Source: Phycisphaerales bacterium
Lineage (GTDB): Bacteria > Planctomycetota > Phycisphaerae > Tepidisphaerales > Tepidisphaeraceae
Reading direction: 5' to 3'
Assembly (NCBI GenBank): GCA_003153655.1
Contig: PMAK01000004.1
Span: 1 to 20,811, forward strand
Length of the DNA: 20,811 bases
The notes under the pieces were generated by a model. The model had not been told where the DNA came from. It searched no databases and worked only from the letters and a program-made list of their open reading frames with translations. The position numbers were made by a program, and so were the translations under genes. Of this stretch, positions 13,078 through 18,997 are shown piece after piece. The first letter of the stretch is position 1, and every line of letters begins with the position of its first letter.

Positions 13078-13580
13078 AAAAGAAAACCTGGATTCAAATG
13101 GCGCCCCGGATCGGCGGGTTGAGCCTGAAGGAATCGCAATCGGGGATGAGCGGTCATGGGATGGGGGCGATTAGTTGCGTCCAGGGTCCTCAAGGGTTAG
13201 AGATTTGCCACCAGTCAGCACCTGAGCCACTCCATCTGCTTGTTGGCGTCGCTGAGCCCGCGTGGCGCCCCCCCCCACTCTCACCGTCGCGACCGCGAGG
13301 GGGGATGTTAGGTTACGGGATGGGCCAGGCTTGCGATCCGACCGATTACACATGTTTGTTGAACGCGCTATCGCCGACGGTCCAAGGTTACGCGGGAACC
13401 GGCTCGACCGGGATTACATCGACGGTGACCACGAGCGACCTACTCGCGTCGCTCGCTCCAAATTCTACCGTAGCGGCCAATAGTTTCGCGTCCTGGCTGA
13501 GCGGGAATCAAAGTACGGTCCTGATCTTTGGAGCCGGTCTTCTAGGATTCGTTCTTCTATCGAGCATGATGAAAAAATGA
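13065..13580 (+). CDS. GMG-leader membrane protein 4 with two GMG segments
   Basis: 171 residues. Leader MPYVKKKTWIQMAPR... ends in SGHGMGA (GMGA at 32-35), and a second GYGMGQ lies at 83-88. The stretch between them (about 36-80, Pro-rich with PPPLSPSRPRG) looks unlike the rest and contains a run of nine C at 13268-13276. Then ACDPTDYTC, a Ser/Thr-rich domain and a C-terminal transmembrane helix (about 150-168, VLIFGAGLLGFVLLSSMM) ending KK. Two GMG segments in one chain might mean two cut sites, or a fusion or insertion between an old and a new leader; a length error in the C run is also possible but the frame is open. Confidence 0.7.
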   Translation: MPYVKKKTWIQMAPRIGGLSLKESQSGMSGHGMGAISCVQGPQGLEICHQSAPEPLHLLVGVAEPAWRPPPLSPSRPRGGMLGYGMGQACDPTDYTCLLNALSPTVQGYAGTGSTGITSTVTTSDLLASLAPNSTVAANSFASWLSGNQSTVLIFGAGLLGFVLLSSMMKK

Positions 13581-13810
13581 ACCAGCAAACCCAAGGCCGG
13601 CTGGATGTCCTGATCCTTCGATTGACGGAGGAGTTGGGGAACCGCGTCCACGCGCAGACCAGCATCGATATTCGGGAGTCGCTCAAAGAGGCGGCGGAAT
13701 ATCTGATCGACGACATGCAGATTCCGCGCGTGAGTATTTCCGCCAACGACTTTGTCCGGGCTCTGCTTCAGTTGCCGGATCGCTCTCGCGAGTTGCGGAG
13801 GGTCTCGTGA
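13577..13810 (+). CDS. Small soluble helical protein
   Basis: 77 residues, ATGA overlap with the previous gene. No membrane segment; mostly helical with alternating acidic and basic residues (RLDVLILRLTEELGNRV, ESLKEAAEYLIDDM, NDFVRALLQLPDRSREL). No family recognised. Overlaps the next gene by GTGA. Sits among membrane proteins of the late operon, so it might be a partner or assembly factor, which is only inference. Confidence 0.6.
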   Translation: MNQQTQGRLDVLILRLTEELGNRVHAQTSIDIRESLKEAAEYLIDDMQIPRVSISANDFVRALLQLPDRSRELRRVS

Positions 13811-14118
13811 ACCAGCTCATCGTGATTCCCGACATGATCTACGCGCAGCACCCAGAACGAAGGCTACAGGGACCTCCCTATCCGGCCTGCTTAAGCGTAT
13901 TCACCGATGCGGGATCTTTCTGGCACGTGTTATTCGGAATGCTGGCAGGGGCCGTGCCCGAGCCTTGGAATCTGGGGACTGCGGCGATGTTCGCAGGATA
14001 CGAGTTGAGTAAAGGCGCGTCGGGAGAATCAGTCGAACGGACCAGCGGCAAGTTTATTGAGTTCGGGATTGGGTTGATGCTGACCGGGCTGATCCAATTC
14101 GCCGGAGGCTACCGGTGA
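13807..14118 (+). CDS. Small membrane protein (103 residues)
   Basis: Starts with GTG 13807 overlapping the previous stop. A central hydrophobic block with FWHVLFGMLAGAVP (about 38-51) and a second one near the C terminus (FIEFGIGLMLTGLIQFAGGY) are separated by a polar loop (SKGASGESVERTSGK). It ends GGYR. Its last codons lie in the 23-base direct repeat that borders the insertion 14103-14568, so the original downstream neighbour was the gene now starting at 14558. Holin-like or virion membrane protein; not decided. Confidence 0.65.
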   Translation: MNQLIVIPDMIYAQHPERRLQGPPYPACLSVFTDAGSFWHVLFGMLAGAVPEPWNLGTAAMFAGYELSKGASGESVERTSGKFIEFGIGLMLTGLIQFAGGYR

Positions 14119-14125
14119 TGCCCTA
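14103..14125. repeat. 23-base direct repeat, left copy
   Basis: Begins CGGAGGCTACCGGTGATG; exact copy at 14546-14568, same orientation. It spans the end of the 13807 gene (GGYR stop) and the first codons MPY of a following frame. Confidence 0.9.
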
Positions 14126-14461
14126 CTTAGTCCAAGGCAAAAGCATAGCTGCTCCAGTCTTCTTGGCGAGCCGGGACATCATTGCAAAAACGACCCATTC
14201 AGGATTGTCGAAAAAAACGTCTGCGTTGCGGTTCGCCCGTTTCATGAGTAGGACATATTCCCTCGCTCGCTTTCGTATGATTTTTCCTCCCGACCATTCC
14301 GAGCTTTCTGCACTCAAGAGACACAAGATGGAATTACGGGCGTCCAGAGCACAGAGACAAACCGCTTCCAATAGTGCAAAATCCTCCGGCCTTTCACTCT
14401 TCAACGCATCGAGATCAATAGCCGGACCGCAAGACTCCAGAGATTCTTCGGGGCTCAACAT
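14123..14461 (-). CDS. Antisense gene inside the direct-repeat insertion
   Basis: 112 residues on the minus strand, the only such gene after 8490. It begins MLSPEESLESCGPAIDLDAL, is rich in helices, with three nearby cysteines (AVCLCALDARNSILCLL), a basic stretch (KIIRKRAREYVLLMKRANR) and DNPEWVVFAMMSRL, and stops inside the left repeat. I prefer it to the plus-strand frame over the same bases because its amino-acid balance (acidic and hydrophobic alternation) looks protein-like whereas the plus frame is Ser/Arg-rich with few acidic residues. No ribosome site is clear; ATATTTAGT just before the ATG may be part of a promoter. No family recognised. Confidence 0.45.
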   Translation of the reverse strand: MLSPEESLESCGPAIDLDALKSERPEDFALLEAVCLCALDARNSILCLLSAESSEWSGGKIIRKRAREYVLLMKRANRNADVFFDNPEWVVFAMMSRLAKKTGAAMLLPWTK

Positions 14462-14545
14462 ACTAAATATTCGCCCGTCGCGCGCACGCCGTCAAGGTCT
14501 ATCAGTACTAGCCACCGGTCTGAGAAGCGTCAACATAAACGGCAA

Positions 14546-14568
14546 CGGAGGCTACCGGTGATGCCCTA
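14546..14568. repeat. 23-base direct repeat, right copy
   Basis: Exact copy of 14103-14125. It contains the start (GTGATG) of the 14558 gene. Confidence 0.9.
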
Positions 14569-14929
14569 TATCAGGAAGAGCACGGGAATTCGCCCGCTTC
14601 CGAAAGGAATGGGGCAATTCTTATGTCTAGACAATATCGACGTGATTACCGGAGCATCCTGCACCGGCGGCATCAGCACATCCTTTCAGACGGGCCTATG
14701 CGTGGGCGGCCTGGACGCGGTAACCGGCGTGCCGTGCGGACCTGGCACGACGCCTATCAATGCTGTCGGTACCGCGAGCGGAAGTAACTCGCCCAATCCT
14801 CCAAGCACGGGATGTTTGGCTTTATTCGGAGACGGAGCGAGCTGTTGGGGGCCAATCGGTTCCGTGACTTGGCTGGCATTGGGCGGGGGCCTGGCGCTCG
14901 GTCTCTGGTTTCTGAGTAAGGCGCCATAA
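14558..14929 (+). CDS. GMGQ-leader membrane protein 5
   Basis: 123 residues from GTG 14558, or 122 from the adjacent ATG 14561. Leader MPYIRKSTGIRPLPKGMGQ, with GMGQ at 17-20, then a domain with several cysteines (LCLDN, SCTGG, LCVGG, PCGPG) and repeats of the type DxxTGxxC, a short Ser/Pro linker, and the C-terminal block CLALFGDGASCWGPIGS with a transmembrane helix (about 100-118). The C-terminal block is paralogous to that of the 10749-11387 protein. The shortest clear member of the set, so a good reference for its minimal plan: leader, GMGQ, Cys domain, anchor. Confidence 0.75.
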   Translation: MMPYIRKSTGIRPLPKGMGQFLCLDNIDVITGASCTGGISTSFQTGLCVGGLDAVTGVPCGPGTTPINAVGTASGSNSPNPPSTGCLALFGDGASCWGPIGSVTWLALGGGLALGLWFLSKAP

Positions 14930-14930
14930 A

Positions 14931-15062
14931 ATGACTAAACAACAAGAACGATTGTCTGAAGACGTGGAGAACGAGGAGTTGATGAATGCCGCGGTGCAAC
15001 GTCACGAACAATCCGTGATCGAGCGCGGCAATCATAGCGCCGACGAAGGAGAAAACGGTTAA
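14931..15062 (+). CDS. Small acidic protein (43 residues)
   Basis: ATG 14931 lies 1 base after the previous stop and opens a 43-codon frame, MTKQQERLSEDVENEELMN..., ending TAA at 15062, one base before the next GTG. It is strongly charged, with Glu and Asn, probably helical, with no membrane segment. Its exact fit between two genes, with no gap, is the main reason to call it real. The end of the frame supplies the ribosome site (GAAGGAG) for the next gene. No family recognised. Confidence 0.55.
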   Translation: MTKQQERLSEDVENEELMNAAVQRHEQSVIERGNHSADEGENG

Positions 15063-15063
15063 C

Positions 15064-15543
15064 GTGTACCTTCCCGTCACATCCGCCGCGAACCCGAGCG
15101 CTCTGAGCGCGCTGTCGAACATGGACACGGCCTTGCAAACGTCTCTTGCGAGTCCCGGCGTTTCGGCTGGGATGACGGGGATGGGAATCTATTCGAAAAC
15201 CTCCAAGCAAGCGGAACTGATGGAGTTCTATCCTCCGCCTTACGGATTCGCAGCCAACGTCGGAAACGGTTCAAACGGCCATGACTGCGGATGCGGCGGC
15301 ACTTGTGGAGGATGCGGCGGTCACGGGATGGGACAGGACACAAGCAGCCTCTTTGCTTCGGGGTTCGACATTTCCGGATGGGGTTGGCCCGAGTGGTCCA
15401 TCGTCGGGTTCGGGGCGTTCGCGGTCTGGTCGGCAGTTGCTAACGTCGCAAGCGCGGGACGGAGCGTTGGTAGTTCGGTTCGCAAGTCCAGACGCAGGAG
15501 CGCGAAGAAAGCCGCTCTGCAACAGGAGTTGGGTTCTTTATGA
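15064..15543 (+). CDS. GMGQ membrane protein 6 with Cys/Gly cluster
   Basis: 159 residues from GTG 15064 (one base after the previous stop; GAAGGAG upstream). The first 40 residues are Ser/Ala-rich and reach TGMGIYSK (GMG at 39-41). Next AELMEFYPPPYGF (50-62) matches the leader block AELSEYYPPPYNF of the 10051 protein. A Gly/Cys cluster HDCGCGGTCGGCGGHGMGQ (73-91) follows and ends in a second GMGQ. Four Cys and two His within 16 residues could bind metal. A hydrophobic segment (about 105-128, WSIVGFGAFAVWSAVANVAS) is followed by a very basic tail (RKSRRRSAKK). So the 10051-type leader appears here extended at the N terminus. Confidence 0.7.
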   Translation: MYLPVTSAANPSALSALSNMDTALQTSLASPGVSAGMTGMGIYSKTSKQAELMEFYPPPYGFAANVGNGSNGHDCGCGGTCGGCGGHGMGQDTSSLFASGFDISGWGWPEWSIVGFGAFAVWSAVANVASAGRSVGSSVRKSRRRSAKKAALQQELGSL

Positions 15544-15953
15544 AAAATCCGAGCGGGCATCTTTTCGAAGACGTGTTAGTGTTCGGAGCCTTGGGGCTCG
15601 GCGGCTACCTGCTGTGGAACTACCTGGCGACGCTTCCGGCCGCGGCGACGACAACGACGACCGCAACGACGACTCCGGTGGCGACAGTGGCAGCGACTCC
15701 AGTGACGGCCGTGGCGACGGTTCCCGCGACGACTCCAACGCCGAGCGGATGGGGCGGCGGTTACATGCGGGCTGGCCAAGGATATCAGGGCGGGCAGAGC
15801 GGACAGCAAGGCGGCGGTGTTCAACGGCGCGGACCGTCACAGCGGATCGGAAATGCGGTCGCGACGCCTTGCACATTCACGGCGGCGGACGGAACGACTC
15901 AGAGCGGCATGTTGATTCAAGGCACGTGCCAGAACTCCATGACGGCGGGATAA
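15540..15953 (+). CDS. Membrane protein with Thr/Ala-rich and Gly/Gln-rich regions
   Basis: 137 residues, ATGA overlap with the previous gene. An N-terminal transmembrane helix (about 12-30, LVFGALGLGGYLLWNYLA) is followed by a Thr/Ala/Val-rich linker (about 35-68), a Gly/Gln-rich basic stretch (GWGGGYMRAGQGYQGG), and a short C-terminal part with two cysteines (TPCTF, GTCQN). The order (anchor first, low-complexity stalk, small basic and Cys part) is like the 11757 protein, with RAGQG in place of GMG. Likely a virion membrane protein; no named family. Confidence 0.65.
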   Translation: MKNPSGHLFEDVLVFGALGLGGYLLWNYLATLPAAATTTTTATTTPVATVAATPVTAVATVPATTPTPSGWGGGYMRAGQGYQGGQSGQQGGGVQRRGPSQRIGNAVATPCTFTAADGTTQSGMLIQGTCQNSMTAG

Positions 15954-15955
15954 CG

Positions 15956-16537
15956 ATGCCAACGAAGGTCAAGACGAACGAAAAAGCGAATCCGCGGAAT
16001 CCGGCGCAATCAGCGGCGGAAGCGTTCGAATTATTCCACGGCCATCCGCCGAAGGAAGAAATCGTCTTCGAGTCGATCGAGCACGACCACGAGTACTACG
16101 CGGGGATAGGGGATCTGGAAGAGCTGATTATCGTGCCGGAAGGCGAGCGCAAAGGGATTCAATTGCATTCGTTCGGTGGCGCGCAGCTCGCGATGAATGA
16201 GAGGGCGCTAACCGGAGGCCCTATCGCGCAATTATTTGTCGTCGGTGGGGACCAGTCGTTGAATCCGGAAACTCTTCGCCAGTTCGGGATCGATCCGGGA
16301 AAATTGCACGAACAGGAAGTGCTCGGAAAGTGCGTGAACATCACCTATTTCACGCGCAAGACGCATTTGGGCAAAGACGGCGGGACGGCGGACTACGTGC
16401 ATGCGTTCGGCGAGGAATCGGCGAAAAAGCAATTACGAATCCTGGTCAGTCCGACTGCGACGTATCACACGGTGAACAAGATCATCGGACTATGGGGCGG
16501 CAAGTACACCATTGAACCGGAAGGAATCAGGAACTGA
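15956..16537 (+). CDS. Conserved phage protein of unknown function (193 residues)
   Basis: Start ATG 15956, two bases after the previous stop; the longer frame to 15281 is an antisense/shadow extension. Soluble mixed alpha-beta protein with the blocks GDLEELIIVPEGERKGIQLH, SFGGAQLAMNERA, IAQLFVVGGDQSL, CVNITYFTRKTHL, DYVHAFGEE and a C-terminal LWGGKYTIEPEGIRN. I recognise this string of blocks (GDLExL..., xLYxxGGDQxL, GExxxIxYxTxK, YxHxFGEE, GGxYxVxxxGIxN) as a family that recurs in phage and metagenome sequences, without known function. It precedes the basic protein and glycosyltransferase genes and may be a virion or assembly protein. Confidence 0.75.
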   Translation: MPTKVKTNEKANPRNPAQSAAEAFELFHGHPPKEEIVFESIEHDHEYYAGIGDLEELIIVPEGERKGIQLHSFGGAQLAMNERALTGGPIAQLFVVGGDQSLNPETLRQFGIDPGKLHEQEVLGKCVNITYFTRKTHLGKDGGTADYVHAFGEESAKKQLRILVSPTATYHTVNKIIGLWGGKYTIEPEGIRN

Positions 16538-16713
16538 TGAGACGAAAACGCAAGAAGAACCTCAGCCTACCGGGATTCCTGGTAGCGACCAAGAAGAACG
16601 GCAGACGCGTCAAGGCCAACACCACGGTCAAGATGTCGCTCAAGGATTTGCGCCGCTTGGTCCGGGGCGCGAAAACGGGGAGACGGGTCAAAGTGAAAGC
16701 GAGGGTTCGTTGA
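16537..16713 (+). CDS. Small basic protein (58 residues)
   Basis: ATG 16537 overlaps the previous stop by one base (TGATG) and has AGGA four bases upstream. The 58-codon frame reads MRRKRKKNLSLPGFLVATKK, then a strand-like basic part (RRVKANTTVKMSLKDLRRLV, TGRRVKVKARVR), with about 40 percent Lys/Arg. A small DNA- or RNA-binding or condensing protein is likely from composition. Another frame over the same bases, which would extend the glycosyltransferase upstream, is Gln/Glu/Gly-rich and looks like a shadow. The TTGA overlap at its end couples it to the glycosyltransferase. Confidence 0.7.
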   Translation: MRRKRKKNLSLPGFLVATKKNGRRVKANTTVKMSLKDLRRLVRGAKTGRRVKVKARVR

Positions 16714-18251
16714 GCGGAGTCATCTTATTTTCGCCGGTTCGTCAGGACGCAGAGACGCTCGCGCTCGCGCTGTGTTCGCATGCCGCATTGAAGGGGATCC
16801 GAGAACGCTGGTACTACAACGACAACGACGATCCGAAAAGCACAGGGCTTTTGCTCCAACTGGACCCCAAAGGCGGGTGTGGACTGCTCGCGCCGATCGA
16901 TGCGCCGTACGAACACTACGACGTCACAGGCGCAACGCACGCCTGGACAAACAAACTGGTCTCGCGCGTCGCGGCCATCCGCAATGCAGCTATCGAAGCC
17001 TTCTTGAAAACCGACGCAGACGCGCTCTTTATCGTCGATTCCGACATCATCGTGCGCCCTGATCTGGTCGAGCATCTATTTTCGCTCGGTCAACCAATCG
17101 TGAGTGAAATCTTCTGGTCGAAATGGCAGCCAGAGGATACTTGGATGCCGAACGTCTGGGACGGCCATCCCTACTCGTTTGTGTCAGCCGAGAGCATCAT
17201 TCGTCTGCGCGATCCCTGGATCGAGGTTTCAGGCGTGCAGGTCGGCGGCCTGGGGGCGTGTACGCTGATCCGGCGCGAAGTCTTTGAATCGGGCGTTCGT
17301 TACGAACCAGTCACAGGGCTTCAGCACATCTGGGGCGAGGACCGTTGGTTTTGTATTCGTGCATCAGCGGCGGGCTTCCCGTTGCACGCCGATACTTCGT
17401 ATCCACCTTTCCACGTCTATCGCAAAGAACAATTGGATGAAGCGCGTTCCTGGTTTGAGTGCGGTTGCCCGCCTACTTATTTCAGGGACACGATGCTCAC
17501 CGACGAGTGGGCGGAGTCGGTACGGCTCAGCATGGCTCCGTCAAGAAGCCAAGGCAAGAGAGAACTGATCGCTTGTGTTCTTCCTGGGGAAGTATTTTCA
17601 CAAGCCTGGGTCGGAGCATGGACGGAACTTCTATGCAATCTGTTTGACCACTATCTCGTATGTCCGACGTTTGGGCATTCCTCCATCGTCTACTTCACGA
17701 GACAAGCGATGTGGGACGCCCTTCGGGGGCTCTCGCGCAAACCCGATCTCATCCTTTGGATCGATGACGACCAGATTCTTACGGTGGACGGGCTGAAACA
17801 ATTAGCGCGCGATCTGGAAGACAACCCCGAACTCGACGCGGTCTTCGGCTGGGCCTGGTGTGAGCAGAATAGTTTTCAGGGTATTCCGATGTTGTCGTTC
17901 GGGGTCTTCAACGAAAGCGGCAAATCGGAACGGATGCAGTACGAGGCCATGCAATCAAGGGATGAGGATCTCATTCCGGTGAGCTACTCGGGCTTCCCTG
18001 CCGTCTTGATGCGTGGCTCGGTCCTCACAAAAATCGGAGAGCGGGCGTTCATGCCATTGTTCGACGAGGAACAGTTTCCGCCCTACGGAATGTCGGGCGA
18101 AGACGTGGCGTTCGCGATCCACGCTAGAGAAAAGGGTTTGAAGTTCGCAGTTGATCGACGGGTAAAAGTCCCGCATCTGAAATTGCGGTGCGCCGAACCC
18201 GTTCTCGGGTCGTCTTTGGAAGGCGCATCAGTTGGGGCAAAGGAGAAATAA
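16710..18251 (+). CDS. Double GT-A glycosyltransferase
   Basis: 513 residues from TTG 16710, with GCGAGGG five bases before it and a TTGA overlap; this start removes 66 residues that belong to the basic gene's frame. Two GT-A-type halves are visible. First: LFIVDSDIIV (DSD at 110-112, the metal- and nucleotide-sugar-binding DxD) and WGEDRWFCIRA (GED 209-211). Second: LILWIDDDQIL (DDD 352-354) and MSGEDVAFAIHA (GED 463-465). In each, DxD at the end of a strand and a later GED fit family-2-like enzymes. It probably moves sugars from nucleotide sugars onto viral proteins, host envelope glycans or modified DNA bases; the target cannot be told. No membrane helix. Confidence 0.75.
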   Translation: MSGVILFSPVRQDAETLALALCSHAALKGIRERWYYNDNDDPKSTGLLLQLDPKGGCGLLAPIDAPYEHYDVTGATHAWTNKLVSRVAAIRNAAIEAFLKTDADALFIVDSDIIVRPDLVEHLFSLGQPIVSEIFWSKWQPEDTWMPNVWDGHPYSFVSAESIIRLRDPWIEVSGVQVGGLGACTLIRREVFESGVRYEPVTGLQHIWGEDRWFCIRASAAGFPLHADTSYPPFHVYRKEQLDEARSWFECGCPPTYFRDTMLTDEWAESVRLSMAPSRSQGKRELIACVLPGEVFSQAWVGAWTELLCNLFDHYLVCPTFGHSSIVYFTRQAMWDALRGLSRKPDLILWIDDDQILTVDGLKQLARDLEDNPELDAVFGWAWCEQNSFQGIPMLSFGVFNESGKSERMQYEAMQSRDEDLIPVSYSGFPAVLMRGSVLTKIGERAFMPLFDEEQFPPYGMSGEDVAFAIHAREKGLKFAVDRRVKVPHLKLRCAEPVLGSSLEGASVGAKEK

Positions 18252-18254
18252 AAC

Positions 18255-18605
18255 ATGGCAGTAGGAGTAGTGACTTACACGAATCCAGTCAGCGGAACCG
18301 TACCGCCCACCGCGGTACAGATGCTTCCGTTGTCGAGGGTGGTTGCGCTGGTGAGTTTCGGAGACACCGATACGACCTGCACGATCACTCACAACATGAA
18401 TATTCCGCAAGCGTCTTCGCCTTCGCAGCACGGGCAAAACTCCGGCTCACCCTTAGTCGTCATTGGCTATTCTACGAGCGGAACGGGACCTGCGGTGATC
18501 GCGTTTTCGAGAACCACCAATACGATTACGCTGCTCAAGGTTGGGGCAGCTGGTTCGGGCGGGACCTTCGAAGTGCAGATCGAGCGGTACGAACCGATCG
18601 AGTAA
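18255..18605 (+). CDS. Small beta-rich protein, possible minor virion protein
   Basis: 116 residues; ATG preceded by AAAGGAGAAATAAAAC, which includes the end of the previous gene. The sequence is a series of predicted strands with Ser/Thr/Gly turns (VVALVSFGDTDTTCTITHNM, PLVVIGYSTSGTGPAVIAF, TFEVQIERYEPIE) and almost no helix, one cysteine. That is the composition of small jelly-roll, spike or capsid-decorating proteins; a relation is not shown. The block VALVxFGDTDTTxxITHN is likely conserved in its family. Placed between the glycosyltransferase and the core-like genes. Confidence 0.65.
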   Translation: MAVGVVTYTNPVSGTVPPTAVQMLPLSRVVALVSFGDTDTTCTITHNMNIPQASSPSQHGQNSGSPLVVIGYSTSGTGPAVIAFSRTTNTITLLKVGAAGSGGTFEVQIERYEPIE

Positions 18606-18631
18606 GCCGGGAAAGGAAAAAGGAATCAACC

Positions 18632-18853
18632 ATGGCAAATACAAATTTGAATCAGAGAGCGGCGGCGGTCCGCGATCACGTCTGGACGCCCAAGAACACG
18701 GGGCTCAAAGAGGTGACCGAGAAGCTCAAGGAGCTGGCCGACATCGTCGCCCAGGCTCTGACCGGAAAGCCGGCGGAAGAAGAGCCGGCGCCTCATCTGG
18801 CTGCTGTGCCGCAACCGGGTTTTCCCGGAAAACCGGCGGGCTTGGTCGAGTAA
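18632..18853 (+). CDS. Small helical protein with Pro-rich tail (73 residues)
   Basis: ATG 18632 is preceded by AGGAAAAAGGAATCAACC. The longer frame upstream belongs to a shadow. Product MANTNLNQRAAAVRDHVWTP: one amphipathic helical region (VTEKLKELADIVAQALTG, about 28-45), then a Pro/Ala/Glu-rich tail (EEEPAPHLAAVPQPGFPG). No membrane helix and no known domain. Directly followed by the structured RNA region 18871-18976. Confidence 0.65.
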   Translation: MANTNLNQRAAAVRDHVWTPKNTGLKEVTEKLKELADIVAQALTGKPAEEEPAPHLAAVPQPGFPGKPAGLVE

Positions 18854-18870
18854 CAGACTTTGAAGAGATT

Positions 18871-18887
18871 CCGGTTTAGCTAACCGG
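18871..18887 (+). repeat. Short hairpin
   Basis: CCGGTT, TAGCT, AACCGG: a perfect 6-base-pair stem with a 5-base loop, 18 bases after a stop codon. It stands just before the larger folded element and may be part of the same RNA structure. Confidence 0.5.
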
Positions 18888-18898
18888 GATGCAGTAAA

Positions 18899-18976
18899 CC
18901 GCAAAAGGGCAATCTTACGTAAGGGGTTGCTGGATCGATCTTCGGATCGGTTCGGTAGCCCCTTTTCCTTTTGCGG
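18899..18976 (+). ncRNA. Nested stem-loop RNA element with UUCG tetraloop
   Basis: Three nested helices in 78 bases. Outer: CCGCAAAAGG (18899-18908) with CCTTTTGCGG (18967-18976), 10 perfect pairs. Middle: AAGGGG (18921-18926) with CCCCTT (18959-18964). Apical: GGATCGATC, TTCG, GATCGGTTC (18932-18953), 9 pairs including G-U, closed by C-UUCG-G, a very stable tetraloop. There is no T-run after the outer stem (ATTTGAAG follows), so it is not a classical intrinsic terminator. It lies in the 144-base gap between 18853 and 18998 of an otherwise gapless operon. It could be an attenuator, an RNA-stability or processing element that sets the level of the downstream capsid-type genes, or a packaging signal. 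Confidence 0.6.
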
Positions 18977-18997
18977 ATTTGAAGAAAGGAGCAACAC

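Larger units (their letters stand above)
14103..14568. mobile_element. Small insertion bounded by 23-base direct repeats
   Basis: The junction between two coupled late genes (GGYR-stop / GTGATGCCCTA) is present twice, 443 bases apart. Between the copies is a roughly 420-base segment, visibly less GC-rich than its neighbours, whose best frame is on the opposite strand (14123-14461) to every other gene of the late operon. Excision between the repeats would exactly restore the usual GTGA overlap. It resembles an integrated mini-element with att-like repeats, or an insertion made through a junction duplication. No integrase or transposase is present inside it. A tandem duplication followed by full divergence of one unit is the alternative. 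Confidence 0.55.

Noticed and set aside
12489..13193. Minus-strand 234-codon frame, with others at 10599-11189 and 19316-20167
   Set aside because: Long antisense frames over compact plus-strand genes; composition biased to Arg, Ser and His as expected for shadows.
14115..14561. Plus-strand 148-codon frame across the direct-repeat insertion
   Set aside because: It begins and ends inside the repeats and would keep the operon order, but its composition (Ser/Arg-rich, few acidic residues, no GMG, no membrane helix) looks like the antisense of the minus-strand gene 14123-14461.
16512..16709. N-terminal extension of the glycosyltransferase from a TTG at 16512
   Set aside because: It is the shadow frame of the 58-residue basic gene; TTG 16710 has a good ribosome site and a TTGA overlap.
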